Source: an uncultured Poribacteria bacterium (lineage in GTDB: Bacteria > Poribacteria > WGA-4E > WGA-3G). From it: 64,000 bases of DNA. Below are positions 41,088 through 50,289 of the stretch, in pieces. Below the pieces are notes generated by a model. That model worked only from the letters and a program-made list of their open reading frames with translations, did not search any database and was not told the origin of the DNA. Each line of letters starts with the position of its first letter. The first letter of the stretch is position 1. The stretch covers positions 5,785,393 to 5,849,392 of the forward strand of contig OX639992.1 in assembly GCA_951828515.1 (NCBI GenBank), read 5' to 3'. A program made the translations under genes and the position numbers.

Positions 41088-44000
41088 TTACTGCAAGATG
41101 ACCATTTTGCGCAGGAGGGAGATATTATTCGCCTGCAGTTGATAAAAATAGATGCCACTCGCCACACGTTCACCCCTATTATTTCTACCGTCCCAATACG
41201 CCGCACGGCTACGACTCGTGTAGTAACCCGCACGTTGATGACCGAGATCCAACACTCGGATACCCCGACCCTGCACATCATAGATCGTAATCTTGACATC
41301 ACTCGTATTTGATAACTGATAGGGGATCCACGTCTCTGGGTTGAAAGGGTTGGGATAGTTCGCCGAGAGTGCCGTTTCGCTGGGTACTGCGTCGACAGGG
41401 ATCATTCTCGGTGCCGCATTTCCCAACGCATCTATGACCGTCAGCGGTAAATCCGTGGATTTGACGTATTCATACCCTCCAAAAACAGAGACCTGCGGTA
41501 GCGTTTCGATATCGACCGAGACGGCATCCGTCGTGCCGGGCGTGCGTGTCACAGTGAAGGTCTCGCTTTCGACCGTGCCAACGGGTATCGGGATGCTATT
41601 GCTTCCACCATCAATGCTCCCGTTGACAACGCTGACCGTCACTGTCATATCAGGCGGCGCACCGGTAGGTACTGTTGCCTTGAACTGACCTGCCTCAATC
41701 TGTTTTAGTGACACCGTCAGCGATAGCGGGTCAACAGTATTGTCGTACAGGTAGAGAAGCTCCAGGGCGGTGAGTCCCTCAAAAATACCCGCTGGTAAAC
41801 TACTCAAGTCGTTCTCGTACAGGTAGAGTACCTCCAGGGCGGTGAGGTCATCAAAAATACCCGCTGGTAAACTACTCAAGTCGTTCTTGTCCAGGTAGAG
41901 TTCCTTCAGGGCGGTGAGGTCATCAAAAATACCCGCTGGTAAACTGCTCAAGTCGTTATTGTCCAGCGAGAGACGCGTCAGGGCGGTGAGTCCCTCAAAA
42001 ATACCCGATAGTAGGCTGCTCAAGTCGTTCTCGTACAGGTAGAGTTCCTCCAGGGCGGTGAGTCCCTCAAAAATACCCGCTGGTAAACTGCTCAATTTGT
42101 TCTTGCTCAGCGAGAGTTCCTCCAGGGCGGTGAGTCCCTCAAAAATACCCGCTGGTAAACTACTCAAATCGTTCTCGTACAGGTGAAGAAGTTCCAGGGC
42201 GGTGAGTCCCTCAAAAATACCCGATAGTAGGCTGCTCAAGTCGTTCTCGTACAGGTAGAGCTTCTCCAGGGCGGTAAGTCCCTCAAAAATACCCGCTGGT
42301 AAACTGCTCAACTCGTTATTGTCCAGCGAGAGATGCTCCAGGGCGGTGTTTTTATCAAAAATATCCGCTGGTAAACTGCTCAACTCGTTCTCGTACAGGT
42401 GGAGCTCCTCCAGGGCGGTGAGTCCCTCAAAAATACCCGCTGGTAAACTGCTCAAGTCGTTATTGCTCAGCGAGAGTTCCTCCAGGGCGGTGAGTCCCTC
42501 AAAAATACCCGCTGGTAAACTGCTCAAGTCGTTCTCGTACAGGTGGAGTACCTCCAGGGCGGTGAGTCCCTCAAAAATACCCGCTGGTAAACTGCTCAAG
42601 TCGTTCTCGTACAGGTAGAGCTCCTCCAGGGCGGTGAGTCCGTTGAAGTCGCCCTCTTTTAGGGCGGTGATGTTCTCACTTTGAACGTCAATCCGCCTAA
42701 TTATCGCGAGGTTTGCCGCAGTTACATTGGCGCACTTGCTTACGTTTGGTAAGGCAGCAACGATCGCATCTCGGACCTGAGGCGTGCGATCACAGACCGA
42801 TACGAAGGCGTCAGCTACATTCAGAGTGATATTCACCTCTGCGGTGCTGAGAACGTTTGTGTTCCCCGCAGTATCGGTTACCGCACCTGCGGCAATACTC
42901 AGCGTCAGTGTCCCACTCGTCGTCGGCGTGAGCGTTGCCGTCCAGACGGTGTTATCTGTCGTTGTCCATGCTGTGATGCTCGCTGTTGCCGTCCCTGAAA
43001 GTGTAAGGTCGGACTGCTCAAAGTCCGAGACTGCCTCTGTAAACGTGATTGTTACATCAAACGCACTGTTCTGCGCCCCTTCTGGCACAGAAATACTGAC
43101 ATCCGGGGGTGTCATATCCACGGTAACGGTCTGTGTCTCGGAAGCCGTATTGTTGTTGCCTGCAGTATCAGCGGCGGCATCTGCAGCAACGCTGAGTGTC
43201 ACTTCGCCACTCGTCGTTGGGGTTACCGTTGCCGTAAAGACGGTGTTATCTGTTATATCCCACGCCGTGACAGTCGCCGTGGCTGTCCCGGAAAGCGTCA
43301 GGTCTGCTTGCTCAAAGTCGGAGACTGCCTCTGTGAAGGTGATCGTCGCTTCAAACGCACTGTTCTGAGCATCTGCTGGCACAGAAAGGCTAACACCCGG
43401 TGAAGTCATATCCACGGTGAGCATCTGTGTCTCGGCAGCCGTATTGTTATTGTTTGCCGCATCCGTGGCGACCCCAGCGGCGACACTCAGCATCATCTCG
43501 CCATCCCTCGTCGGCATGAGTGTGGCAGTAAAAACGGTGTCGTCTGGCGTTGCCCATGCTGTGACAGTTGCCGTGGCTGACCCGGAGATCGACAGATCCG
43601 ATTGCTCAAAGCCGGAGACGACTTCACTAAACGTAATCGTTACATCAAACGCGCCATTCTGAGCAGCCGAGGGAACCGTAATTACTACACCCGGAGGGTC
43701 TGTATCCGACGGGGGCGGTATCTCAATATCGACATCTATCAGGCCCCCTTGCGTCAATGGATAAAGCAGTGACGCATCCGATACTGGATTCCCCAACAGA
43801 CGCAACGATATCAAACTCTCCAGACCCACAAGTGGACTGACATCACTTATCTGATTCTGCGCAAGAAATAACCAACCCAACTTCGGCAACTTTGACAACG
43901 CAGTGATGCTACTGATCTCGTTGCCCGTCAGATATAACTGCGTTAGGTTCGTTAGCTTCTCAAGCACGCTGAGATCGCTGATACCCGTCTTACTCAGACT

Positions 44001-44567
44001 CAACACGCTCAGACCCGTCAAACTCGAGAGATCGCTGAAGTCTGTCAACTTATTATCATCAAGATACAGGGACGTCAGAGATGTCAAGTCTCCAAGAGCC
44101 TCTATGTCGGTAATCACATTTTTACCGACCTCTAAGGAGGTCAGACTTTCGAGTCCTGAGAGCGAACCGAGATCCGTCACTTGATTCGAGTAGAGGTCGA
44201 GGTGATCGAGACTCAGCAAGTCTTTCAGCGGACTGAGATTACTAATTGAGTTTGAAGCGAGATTGAGCGTCGTGAGGTGCGTCGCATGCGCCAAGCCGCT
44301 CAGGTCGCTGATCCCTGCGTCCTTGGCTTGCAGACTCGTGAGATTCAGCATATCCGATGCGGTTATCTCCGCATCCGCATCTAAGCCAAGCGTGCTACGG
44401 ATTGCCGAGGCTAAGTTGGTATCGGTAATCTCTACGGCATCGGATTCATCGGTTTCCGGGATTTCAGCACCCTCTCCTTGACCTTCATCGTTTTCTTGAG
44501 CACTCGTGATATGAGGGATACAAATGAGTGTCAATAAAATCGCAAAAAGTATCGAAAAGCGTTTCAT
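41088..44567 (-). CDS. Giant exported leucine-rich-repeat/Ig-like surface protein
   Basis: From ATG 44567 (MKRFSILFAILLTLICIPHI, a signal peptide) the protein has 1159 aa. In order: about nine SDS22-like LRRs of 22 residues (LTSLYLDDNKLTDFSDLSSL), three bacterial Ig-like domains (VTITFTEAVSDFEQSDLTLS), thirteen near-identical 24-residue LRRs (LTALEELYLYENDLSSLPAG), another beta-sandwich, and a C-terminal FlgD/sorting-type domain (NYPNPFNPETWIPYQLSNTS, ending SGIYFYQLQANNISLLRKMV) like those used for outer-membrane export or anchoring. A surface adhesin or recognition role is inferred. The frame opens at 44585, but the later ATG has AAGGAAC upstream. Confidence 0.9.
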   Translation of the reverse strand: MKRFSILFAILLTLICIPHITSAQENDEGQGEGAEIPETDESDAVEITDTNLASAIRSTLGLDADAEITASDMLNLTSLQAKDAGISDLSGLAHATHLTTLNLASNSISNLSPLKDLLSLDHLDLYSNQVTDLGSLSGLESLTSLEVGKNVITDIEALGDLTSLTSLYLDDNKLTDFSDLSSLTGLSVLSLSKTGISDLSVLEKLTNLTQLYLTGNEISSITALSKLPKLGWLFLAQNQISDVSPLVGLESLISLRLLGNPVSDASLLYPLTQGGLIDVDIEIPPPSDTDPPGVVITVPSAAQNGAFDVTITFSEVVSGFEQSDLSISGSATATVTAWATPDDTVFTATLMPTRDGEMMLSVAAGVATDAANNNNTAAETQMLTVDMTSPGVSLSVPADAQNSAFEATITFTEAVSDFEQADLTLSGTATATVTAWDITDNTVFTATVTPTTSGEVTLSVAADAAADTAGNNNTASETQTVTVDMTPPDVSISVPEGAQNSAFDVTITFTEAVSDFEQSDLTLSGTATASITAWTTTDNTVWTATLTPTTSGTLTLSIAAGAVTDTAGNTNVLSTAEVNITLNVADAFVSVCDRTPQVRDAIVAALPNVSKCANVTAANLAIIRRIDVQSENITALKEGDFNGLTALEELYLYENDLSSLPAGIFEGLTALEVLHLYENDLSSLPAGIFEGLTALEELSLSNNDLSSLPAGIFEGLTALEELHLYENELSSLPADIFDKNTALEHLSLDNNELSSLPAGIFEGLTALEKLYLYENDLSSLLSGIFEGLTALELLHLYENDLSSLPAGIFEGLTALEELSLSKNKLSSLPAGIFEGLTALEELYLYENDLSSLLSGIFEGLTALTRLSLDNNDLSSLPAGIFDDLTALKELYLDKNDLSSLPAGIFDDLTALEVLYLYENDLSSLPAGIFEGLTALELLYLYDNTVDPLSLTVSLKQIEAGQFKATVPTGAPPDMTVTVSVVNGSIDGGSNSIPIPVGTVESETFTVTRTPGTTDAVSVDIETLPQVSVFGGYEYVKSTDLPLTVIDALGNAAPRMIPVDAVPSETALSANYPNPFNPETWIPYQLSNTSDVKITIYDVQGRGIRVLDLGHQRAGYYTSRSRAAYWDGRNNRGERVASGIYFYQLQANNISLLRKMVILQ
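41745..42660 (-). repeat. Tandem 72-bp repeats within the LRR gene
   Basis: Thirteen in-phase units of 72 bp share AGGGCGGTGAGTCCCTCAAA and CCCGCTGGTAAACTGCTCAA. Differences cluster at the short variable stretch coding for the exposed strand (ELYLYEN, VLHLYEN, ELSLSNN, HLSLDNN). Confidence 0.85.
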
Positions 44568-44633
44568 AGTTTCAGTTCCTTCCATTTTAGAATAGCGTTG
44601 GGTGTCGTCTGTGGTTCAACCCAACCTACATTA

Positions 44634-44752
44634 TATAGTAAATCCCACAATTAACTTTACATTGGCGAGGTTAGGAAACCTCGCTAGCGGGCGAGTGTAT
44701 TCGCGGATTTGTTGCTCTTTAAAGTGTAAACATATTTTCGGATTTTACTATA
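44634..44752. mobile_element. MITE-like element, family B (copy B5)
   Basis: Ends TATAGTAAATCCC (44634) and GGATTTTACTATA (ending 44752). Almost identical to B4; see there. Confidence 0.8.
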
Positions 44753-45159
44753 AGATGTCGATTTGTGAACAGAGATACCTAAACGTGTCTCTCACACAAA
44801 TTTTCTTGTGAAATATAGCAGAGGTGCCAAGGGCTCTGTCTCTGCGAAAATATTACTATCCTTTCAGGTCTATTTTTGAATTATCCAAAATTATCATATT
44901 TTGACTTATTGAGACAAAATTATACTCTAATCCGACATAGAAGTCAAGTTAAATTTGTATAATTTGCCCGAAAAAAGCACAATTCCATGGATTTCAGCGA
45001 TTTTTTTCAAAAACAGACGGGTAATTTGGAAACGAGGTCCACTGCGACGGAAAAAGTTTGAAAAAGCGTTATGCTGTTGGCTATAGAGGCTGGACACCGG
45101 TCAGGGGCGTGACTATTGACGGGGTTTATCGCGTTGATAAGAAGAGACCCTACCGGATT
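44753..45159 (+). other. Intergenic, no gene seen
   Basis: The stretch is AT-rich with no repeat I recognise and no reading frame of convincing composition. Confidence 0.4.
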
Positions 45160-45655
45160 TTATAGGGTTGGAGGGATATGAAATCTATATCCTATCAATA
45201 GCGAAAGAATTCGGGGACGATTTCTAAAATGGTAAGAGATAGACAATTCTGGCTGACGTGTTAGCAGTTGCCAAAGGGCGGTCAAGTTAGCCGCTCGCAG
45301 AAACTCCATTATCTCAATAAACCCAGTCGAACTCAGCAGAAATCCGACAACAATACGGAATATCAAACCAATCGCGAGACGTAGGAACAAAATTAGGGAT
45401 CCAGATTGCGACTTTCGGACCTCTTCCAAGCGAATCGTCTAAAAGGAATACCGAAATCATGAGGAACATCGCAGGGCAGTAACCGGCGGATACTCCAAGA
45501 AATGTCCAGAAATGCGTACGATAGAGACTGAATGTTGTATCGAGAAGTTCCCCGAATCCCATTGCATGTAACTTTGGGTATTTATTCTCACTATCGCTCC
45601 ATAGGTCAGCTCCCATAATACTATTCATTGGCACCGGATCCATCTGGTCTGACAT
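45160..45655 (-). pseudogene. Frameshifted membrane protein (paralogue of 52666-53541)
   Basis: ATG 45655 overlaps the end of the RDD gene and opens a frame whose residues 33-75 (GFGELLDTTFSLYRTHFWTF...) match the start of the intact protein at 53541 (DFTDILDGMFSFYRSHFRLF). After FLLDDSLGR the frame goes out of register, and a second frame (EEVRKSQSGSLILFLRLAIG...) continues the hydrophobic pattern to 45160. The C-terminal half is absent. I read it as a decayed copy of the same membrane-protein family. Confidence 0.65.
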
Positions 45656-46454
45656 CTGTTTTTTCCGTGTTCCCTTCAGTTGTCTCTGCGGTCTTAAGCA
45701 TGTAGACCTCTTCCAAAAACCTATTGTAGCCAATAGAGCCAGTCCCACCCATCTTCTCAACGATAGGACTGGCGATGGTGCGTGCGAGTTCTGATCGACG
45801 GTATCCCGAAAGCGTTGCCCGACGCGCAAGATATTCACGTATTACCCCGAACTCCGTCTCTGTCACTAACGCGAGTTGTATCCAAGCGGTATAGATAAGT
45901 TCTCGTGGTGGGATGCTGATAGATTGGTTACCTACGTGTGAACGGGTACCGGTCGGTTTCAACTCGGTGCGCGTCGTTTTAATAACAAGTGTCCCTGCTG
46001 CGAGGTCCCCTAATCGCTGCCAATTTCTGTTTAACATCATACACAGCAAACCCACGCCATAAAAGAAGGGAAGAAAATCGACAATCCGCACCAGATTCCG
46101 GATCGCAGCATCTGCGAAACCGATTGGATAGCCACCGTCCTTGATAACACGTAAACCGAGTGCGAGTTTTCCAAAGGTTTGACCGTTTGTGGTCGCCTCA
46201 AAGACCATATAGTAACCCCAGAATATCGCGAAGACAATGATCCCACCCAAGGCACCGAGCCAATTGCCGACAACATCCCCCAACTCAGAGATAAACCGTC
46301 TGTTGACGTAATATCCGACGAGTGAAATCAGCGTGAGCAACACGGTGTCAATGAGTGCTGCATAGAAACGAGAACCGATGCCTGCCTGCTGAAAGTTTAT
46401 ATCAATCTGTTCCGGTGTTTCCACGGACACTTGCTCGTTCATTTGTAAAGTCAC
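45621..46454 (-). CDS. RDD family membrane protein
   Basis: The 277-aa protein has an RDD domain: GSRFYAALIDTVLLTLISL, then GYYMVFEATTNGQTFGKLAL and NWQRLGDLAAGTLVIK, with three to four membrane segments, and a soluble C-terminal tail of about 110 residues. RDD proteins are thought to be ion or small-solute transporters. It is divergent from the SpoIIM gene, a pairing often seen with MoxR/DUF58 genes. Start could be GTG 46454 or ATG 46442; neither has an ideally spaced ribosome-binding site. Confidence 0.85.
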   Translation of the reverse strand: MTLQMNEQVSVETPEQIDINFQQAGIGSRFYAALIDTVLLTLISLVGYYVNRRFISELGDVVGNWLGALGGIIVFAIFWGYYMVFEATTNGQTFGKLALGLRVIKDGGYPIGFADAAIRNLVRIVDFLPFFYGVGLLCMMLNRNWQRLGDLAAGTLVIKTTRTELKPTGTRSHVGNQSISIPPRELIYTAWIQLALVTETEFGVIREYLARRATLSGYRRSELARTIASPIVEKMGGTGSIGYNRFLEEVYMLKTAETTEGNTEKTDVRPDGSGANE

Positions 46455-46511
46455 GGACCTTTCTCTGTAAAATAGGTTGATTTTCGATACGAATCGGTGT
46501 TTAATTTAACT

Positions 46512-47450
46512 ATGACCACCACAGAATTCATTGCGAAAAAACAGAAGACTTGGGATGAACTTGAAACATTACTAAATCACTCACGCGGTGCCAGTGCGGG
46601 TCAACTCAATCGGCTGGGGTACCTATACCGGCGCGTTACGTCCGATTTAGCGGTAGCCCGACGCGACTTCCCACAAGATCAATGTGTCCCATATCTCAAC
46701 GCGCTCGCTTCACGTGCACACGCTTCAGTTTATCAGACCTCCCCTTTCAAGCGTGGCACGCTTCGTCAGTTCCTTGTCTCTGGTTTCCCGAAGATATTTC
46801 GAGAGAACCTTAACTTCATCGGCGCAGCGTTCCTGATGTTCACGCTCTCATTCTCGGCAGCATATTGGATCGCTTTGAGCACCCCCGAACTTGCGGAACA
46901 AATCGTTCCTGAACGCTTCGCCTCTCACATCAGAGAGTTAGAGGACGGCGCGTGGAACAACACATCAGCAGAAAACCGAAATTTATTTGCTTCCTTTGTA
47001 ATGACGAACAACATTCGGGTTGCGTTTTTTGCCTTTGCCGGCGGTATCATATTTATGGTTGGCAGTGCCTATATTTTAGTTATCAACGGTATTGTCATCG
47101 GTGCCATCGCGGGCATGTGTCATGCCAACGGGGTTGCGCTCGCGCTCTGGTCGTTTGTATCGCCACACGGCTATATTGAACTCACAACGATTTTCATTGC
47201 CGGTGGTGCGGGGCTGAAGTTAGGATATGCACTCATCGCTCCCTCGCTGTTTACGCGAAAACGGACTTTGACAGACGCGGCGAGAACCGCTATTCAGTTG
47301 CTCGGTGGTTGTGTCGCGCTCCTTGTCGTTGCGGGGACTATTGAAGGTTTCGTATCGCCTTCCAGCCTACTTCCTTCCGTCAAAATCGGATTCGGTGCCT
47401 TGACAGGAATCCTACTGTTCACTTACCTTTTTGCAGTGAAAGCGCGTTAA
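46512..47450 (+). CDS. SpoIIM (stage II sporulation protein M) family membrane protein
   Basis: The 312-aa protein has a cytoplasmic N-terminal third and a C-terminal membrane region typical of the SpoIIM family: RENLNFIGAAFLMFTLSFSA, FVMTNNIRVAFFAFAGGIIF, INGIVIGAIAGMCHANGVAL and HGYIELTTIFIAGGAGLKLG. Outside sporulating bacteria these genes sit with RDD, MoxR and DUF58 genes, as here, and their role is unclear. The reading frame opens at GTG 46497; ATG 46512 is my choice, without strong evidence. Confidence 0.88.
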   Translation: MTTTEFIAKKQKTWDELETLLNHSRGASAGQLNRLGYLYRRVTSDLAVARRDFPQDQCVPYLNALASRAHASVYQTSPFKRGTLRQFLVSGFPKIFRENLNFIGAAFLMFTLSFSAAYWIALSTPELAEQIVPERFASHIRELEDGAWNNTSAENRNLFASFVMTNNIRVAFFAFAGGIIFMVGSAYILVINGIVIGAIAGMCHANGVALALWSFVSPHGYIELTTIFIAGGAGLKLGYALIAPSLFTRKRTLTDAARTAIQLLGGCVALLVVAGTIEGFVSPSSLLPSVKIGFGALTGILLFTYLFAVKAR

Positions 47451-47452
47451 TT

Positions 47453-47499
47453 TATAGCAAACAGGGGTGAATGTCCATTTATTTTTCGGCTTTACTATA
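47453..47499. mobile_element. Shortened family B element (47 bp)
   Basis: TATAGCAAAC (47453) and GGCTTTACTATA (ending 47499) are family B ends with the core hairpin deleted. It fills the gap between the convergent SpoIIM (stop at 47450) and DUF58 (stop at 47505) genes. Confidence 0.6.
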
Positions 47500-47504
47500 A
47501 AAGC

Positions 47505-48860
47505 TCAAATTTGAGACTTGGCTTTCAGTTCCAAGTACTTATTCACGACCGCCATTGTCAACTGATGCGCAGGCACATCAATTGTGATGACCCCGCGACG
47601 ACGCAGGATCTCTAATGTCGCGTGCTTCTCCTGCAACAACCGCTCGGCGATCGCCTTCTCGTAAACCGACTTGGAATCTGTAGATGCCTGCTCCGCGAGT
47701 TCAACGATACCCGAGTCTGTCAAGGTTACACAAGCAACGAGGTGATGCTTAGAGAGTTGCGATACATAGGCGGCAATCCCTTCAGCAGAATCGCTATCCA
47801 AGATGTCCGTAAACAGGATGATGAGTGCACGTTTGCGCTGCTTTGAAGCGAGATATTTGAATGCGGTTTCAAAATCCGGTTCAACCGAATGAGCAGGGAG
47901 CGCATAGATTGTTTCGAGCATCGTGAGAAACTGCTTTTTGCCGGGTTTCGGGGCGAGGTATTGATGAACGGTATCCGCGAAAGCGATCAACCCGACCTTA
48001 TCTCCCTTGAGTGTCGAGACGTACGCAGTCATCAAGGTTGTATTGATGGCATAGTCCAATTTAAGCATCGCCTTTTGTGATATAACCTCCGGCGACGGCA
48101 GTGTCGTCGCTTCTAAAAGGATCGGCGATGCCATGAGTCTCCCGGTGTCCAACATAATGACGATATCTTGACTCCGCTCGGTCTCAAATTCCCGAACAAT
48201 CGGTTTCCGTTGCCTTGCGGTGGCATTCCAATCAATCCGGCGGAAATCGTCGTCAGGAAAATACTCACGGAGTCGCTCCATTTCTGTGCCTTCGCCAAAC
48301 CGTCGTGAATTCTTAAGCCCAATCTGATGGAGCATCCCGCGTTTCACTAAAAGTTCATACTGTCGAACGGCTTGTAGGTTCGGATAGACTTTTATTTCCG
48401 TCGCCGCTGGCACACGCCGTTGCCGGACGATAAGTCCCAAGATTCCTTGACAGCGCAGATGTATATCTACGAACTGATAAATTCCGCGTCGTAACGGCAT
48501 CAGACGATATGATATATCTGTGTGGTGCATTGGGGAAACATAGCAGTCATGGAGAACCTTCTCGAACAGAAACTCGTCAGGGAAATCGTCTTTGAGACGC
48601 ATTTTAAGCGGGTAGCGTGAGCGATTGATGACTTTCAGTGTCACGACGTTCTCCGCTCCTAACGAAAACTTGGAATTCATCTCGCGGTGAACCTCGACGT
48701 TTTTAAAGAGTGGATTGGTGAGGTAATCCACGGTGCTGACGATAAAAAGCACCACCACATAGGCTCCGCCGATAAATAACAGATTCGGTGAAACGCCGCT
48801 AAGCACAATCGGAACGGCTACTGGGAGTAAGAAAATGAGGAGACGGTTGCTTAAATGCAT
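47505..48860 (-). CDS. DUF58 domain protein
   Basis: The 451-aa protein has two N-terminal membrane segments (LLIFLLPVAVPIVLSG...), a beta-rich middle and the DUF58 block FGEGTEMERLREYFPDDDFR followed by RIDWNATARQRKPIVREFET, then a von Willebrand A-like domain with DIVIMLDTGRLM. DUF58 proteins work with MoxR ATPases, whose gene lies upstream on the same strand. A family B element begins only 4 bp before the ATG, so the native ribosome-binding site is absent and translation may be altered. Confidence 0.9.
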   Translation of the reverse strand: MHLSNRLLIFLLPVAVPIVLSGVSPNLLFIGGAYVVVLFIVSTVDYLTNPLFKNVEVHREMNSKFSLGAENVVTLKVINRSRYPLKMRLKDDFPDEFLFEKVLHDCYVSPMHHTDISYRLMPLRRGIYQFVDIHLRCQGILGLIVRQRRVPAATEIKVYPNLQAVRQYELLVKRGMLHQIGLKNSRRFGEGTEMERLREYFPDDDFRRIDWNATARQRKPIVREFETERSQDIVIMLDTGRLMASPILLEATTLPSPEVISQKAMLKLDYAINTTLMTAYVSTLKGDKVGLIAFADTVHQYLAPKPGKKQFLTMLETIYALPAHSVEPDFETAFKYLASKQRKRALIILFTDILDSDSAEGIAAYVSQLSKHHLVACVTLTDSGIVELAEQASTDSKSVYEKAIAERLLQEKHATLEILRRRGVITIDVPAHQLTMAVVNKYLELKAKSQI

Positions 48861-48864
48861 TTTT

Positions 48865-48993
48865 TATAGTAGAGCCCGTAATTACTTATACACCCGTAGG
48901 AGAAGAGTCGGGAATCGGAGTTCCCTCCTACAGGGTTCATGAAACAGGGTGCGGGTTTTCCAAAATGTAAACTTATTTTCGGATTTTACTATA
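48865..48993. mobile_element. MITE-like element, family B (copy B7)
   Basis: Ends TATAGTAGAGCCC (48865) and GGATTTTACTATA (ending 48993); the core here is GGGAATCGGAGTTCCCTCCT instead of the usual GGCGAGG hairpin. It splits the moxR-DUF58 gene pair. Confidence 0.65.
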
Positions 48994-49201
48994 ATTTTCC
49001 TTTGTGGATCTTTTAATCTTACCTTGCGGATAAATGATAGCATCTGTGATTTTAACGGTTTTTGTGTTCGAGTTTAAGAAATACCCAAGCAAAAACCCTA
49101 CCGGGGAAGTGGAGAAGGTCTATTTATTTTTAGGATCCACTATAAGATAAATGCGTAAGTCCTATTTCTGAAGAGAGTCGCTGGACACAACCACAGCCTA
49201 T
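48994..49201 (+). other. Repeat fragments between DUF58 and moxR
   Basis: AAGAAATACCCAAGCAAAAA (49078), a lone family B right end (AGGATCCACTATA ending 49144) and a lone family A right end (AATGCGTAAGTCCT at 49151-49164) follow each other. No gene is seen. Confidence 0.55.
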
Positions 49202-50155
49202 CTACCTTGGAATCTCTGCCTCGGCGAGCAACCTATCAATCACATCGTCTGGGGTTAGTCCCTCAATCTCGGCATCCGGTTTTAGGAGAATCCGATGTCG
49301 ATAGACAGGTGGTGCCAAGAATTTAACATCGTCAGGCAGAATATAATCCCGTCCTTGAAGTGCGGCGTAAGTTTTACTCGCTAACAACAGCGCAATTGAA
49401 GCGCGCGGACTTCCCCCTAAGACCAACTCATTCGACGCACGCGATGCCTCCGCTAAACTGACAATATATCTGAAGATCGAATCCTCCACCGTGACCGCTT
49501 GGATTGCATTCTGGCACTCTTGAAGGGATGCGCTGTCAACGACACTTTCGATACCGACTGTTTCCAAGCGTGTGGCATTAAAACCGTGATGATAGTTCAT
49601 CAAAATCTCTGTTTCCACTTCTGGAACGGGATAATCGACGCGTAATTTGAACAGAAACCGGTCAAGCTGCGCTTCGGGAAGTGGGTAGGTGCCTTCGTAT
49701 TCGATGGGGTTCTGTGTCGCCACTACCATAAATGGGGGTGGGAGTTCATGACGAACCCCGTCAATACTGACTTGTCGTTCCTCCATAGACTCTAAGAGTG
49801 CTGATTGCGTCTTTGCGGGTGCCCGGTTGATTTCATCAGCGAGGAGGATATTTGTGAAAACGGGCCCGCGCTTGAGGTTAAATTGGTTTGTCGTCAAATC
49901 GTAGACGCTGGTACCGACAATGTCTGACGGCATCAGGTCAGGCGTAAACTGCACACGGCTGAATTGTCCAGAGACTATCATTGCCAAGGTTTTCGCAACG
50001 AGTGTTTTCGCTGTACCGGGTACCCCTTCCAACAACACATGACCGCCTGAAAATAGGCTGACCACAATAAGCTCAAAAAGCTCGGTTTGTCCAACAATAA
50101 CTTTTTGTGCTTCTTGCTTCATTTCTTCAAAAACTGTTTGAACGAGATTCGTCAT
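49202..50155 (-). CDS. MoxR-type AAA ATPase
   Basis: The 317-aa protein is a MoxR-family AAA+ ATPase: Walker [10 protein letters not shown] near residue 39, Walker [21 protein letters not shown] near 105, and the sensor 1 region [20 protein letters not shown] near 147. These ATPases act as chaperones for metal insertion or complex assembly, typically with DUF58/VWA partners, present downstream here. Starts at ATG 50155. Confidence 0.93.
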   Translation of the reverse strand: MTNLVQTVFEEMKQEAQKVIVGQTELFELIVVSLFSGGHVLLEGVPGTAKTLVAKTLAMIVSGQFSRVQFTPDLMPSDIVGTSVYDLTTNQFNLKRGPVFTNILLADEINRAPAKTQSALLESMEERQVSIDGVRHELPPPFMVVATQNPIEYEGTYPLPEAQLDRFLFKLRVDYPVPEVETEILMNYHHGFNATRLETVGIESVVDSASLQECQNAIQAVTVEDSIFRYIVSLAEASRASNELVLGGSPRASIALLLASKTYAALQGRDYILPDDVKFLAPPVYRHRILLKPDAEIEGLTPDDVIDRLLAEAEIPR

Positions 50156-50189
50156 ATTTTAATTATACCTTGCGGATTTTTAATTATAC

Positions 50190-50279
50190 AGGACTTACGC
50201 AAAACCAGAGAATTCGGTCTATCATGGTGCAACCGGTGCGGTTAGGAAACCGCACCTACCGGGGAAGTGCGTAAGTCCT
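50190..50279. mobile_element. MITE-like element, family A (copy A3)
   Basis: Ends AGGACTTACGCA (50190) and TGCGTAAGTCCT (ending 50279). The interior is the CCGGTGCGGTTAGGAAACCG palindrome. It lies 10 bp after the DUF4350 stop, between that gene and moxR. Confidence 0.75.
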
Positions 50280-50289
50280 AGTTAATCTA

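Noticed and set aside
41000..41090. Diversity-generating retroelement acting on the LRR gene
   Set aside because: No reverse transcriptase, template repeat or adenine-biased variation is visible; repeat shuffling explains the pattern.
41745..42660. Regular 72-bp repeats resembling a CRISPR array at first sight
   Set aside because: The repeats are contiguous, in frame and encode 24-residue leucine-rich repeats; there are no unique spacers and no cas genes.
42784..43368. 194-codon plus-strand frame opposite the LRR gene
   Set aside because: It is low-complexity (Val/Ala/Ser-rich) and follows from the repeated Ig-like domain codons on the other strand.
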